Shown piece after piece: positions 45,481-45,700 of a stretch of DNA of 45,700 nt. The notes beneath the pieces were generated by a model. The model did no database searches, was not told where the DNA came from, and saw only the letters and a list, made by a program, of their open reading frames with translations. The DNA lies in NCBI RefSeq assembly GCF_900114005.1, contig NZ_FORM01000014.1, forward strand, positions 1 through 45,700. The letters run 5' to 3'. Made by a program: the position numbers and the translations under genes. The number at the start of each line of letters is the position of its first letter. The first letter of the stretch is position 1. Origin of the DNA: Olleya namhaensis. Lineage in GTDB: Bacteria; Bacteroidota; Bacteroidia; Flavobacteriales; Flavobacteriaceae.

Positions 45481-45595
45481 AATTAATTGCTTGTTTCCTG
45501 CCTACTTACGAAAGTCCTCGCGGACTTTCTTGGTCGTTAATTATTTACTAAATTAGTTGCTTGAAACACGCAACAAACCATATACAATCACGTTA
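45468..45595. repeat. Nested inverted-repeat element, cassette-end-like
   Basis: TAAC-ACC-GTATA at 45468-45479 is matched by TATAC-AATCAC-GTTA at 45581-45595. Inside are AATTAATTGCTTG (45481-45493) and the near copy AATTAGTTGCTTG (about 45551-45563), a perfect 8-bp hairpin GAAAGTCC/GGACTTTC with TCGC loop (45510-45529), and GTTGC/GCAAC (about 45556-45573). The layout of split outer arms around a folded centre, starting at a stop codon, recalls integron attC sites, but no integrase is seen. Confidence 0.5.
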
Positions 45596-45644
45596 TTTTA
45601 AACCCACACCCGTCCTGAAATAAGGCTACATAATTTTAAACATT

Positions 45645-45700
45645 ATGTACAGAAATGACAAAGTAATTAGACGTTACAGTGAACCTTTTAAATTAAAAAT
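45645..45700 (+). mobile_element. 5' end of a probable IS3-family transposase gene (partial)
   Basis: From ATG 45645 the frame reads MYRNDKVIRRYSEPFKLK and runs off the window. A basic start followed by RRYSE-FKLK is the usual beginning of the HTH-type OrfA of IS3-family elements in Bacteroidota. The sequence before it, near 45608-45632 (cgtcctgaaataaggctaca), may hold the left end of the element, but the other end is outside the window so no inverted repeat can be checked. Confidence 0.6.

Noticed and set aside
45510-45529. The GAAAGTCC/GGACTTTC hairpin as a simple terminator of the secreted-protein gene
   Set aside because: It lacks a T run afterwards (ttggtcgtt) and is nested in a larger symmetrical repeat structure, although weak termination cannot be excluded.

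Overview
The window looks like chromosomal DNA of a marine-type Flavobacteriaceae (Bacteroidota). The support is strong A+T bias, several promoters of the Bacteroidota form TTG-N(16-22)-TAnnTTTG, lipoproteins with an SxxC-type lipobox, TamB, PgpH-like and DUF4159 proteins that read as flavobacterial, and a very large repeat-built secreted protein with a choice-of-anchor L domain. I cannot name the genus from sequence alone.

Layout. 1-4436 (minus): 5' portion of a giant secreted adhesin-like protein with a 462-nt tandem repeat that runs off the window. 4631-8153 (minus): a central-carbon block, pfkA, gapA, a BadF/GlcNAc-type kinase and mgsA, with a perfect 11-bp inverted repeat upstream of pfkA. 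8209-12750: tamB, diverging from tsaD through two interlocked TAnnTTTG promoters. 12780-18828 (plus): a run of seven genes dominated by RNA modification (tsaD, rsmE, a SpoU methyltransferase, a THUMP-like methyltransferase) mixed with a parvulin isomerase, a DUF4159 protein and an AI-2E family permease. 18825-19917 (minus): a small lipoprotein and a tRNA-Ser/Pro/Arg cluster. 20008-24112: PgpH-like HD phosphodiesterase (minus), thiolase and an SH3/NlpC-P60 hydrolase (plus). 24122-28210: a TPR protein and gyrA (minus), with a decayed extra copy of the TPR gene's 3' end and terminator beside it. 28471-33574: clpC, two tandem paralogous small proteins, hutH. 33701-36385: a TlpA-like lipoprotein and the Nnr NAD(P)HX repair enzyme. 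36442-41417: the thrA-thrB-thrC operon. 41467-45700: accessory genes (two VOC proteins, an HxlR regulator, RDD and YiiX-like membrane/lipoprotein genes, a secreted protein), ending in a folded cassette-like repeat and the start of what looks like an IS3-type transposase.

How the genes work together. pfkA, gapA and mgsA control entry to, and overflow from, the triose-phosphate pool. thrABC take aspartate to threonine, and directly upstream lies a short reading frame of 18 codons containing four Thr and three Ile codons, a promoter placed to transcribe it, and a hairpin plus U-run before thrA: a threonine/isoleucine attenuator that is easily missed because the leader is so small. The HxlR regulator is divergent from a VOC protein, and repeated GGTAA elements lie on that gene's promoter.

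The observations most worth a second look are the thr leader/attenuator (36442-36578), the homogenised 154-residue repeats and their patchwork exchange (1-3090), the relic duplication of the TPR gene end (24122-24320), the interlocked tamB/tsaD promoters with no ATG for tamB, and the nested inverted-repeat element after the last secreted gene (45468-45595). I did not find a CRISPR array, defence system or prophage in this window.
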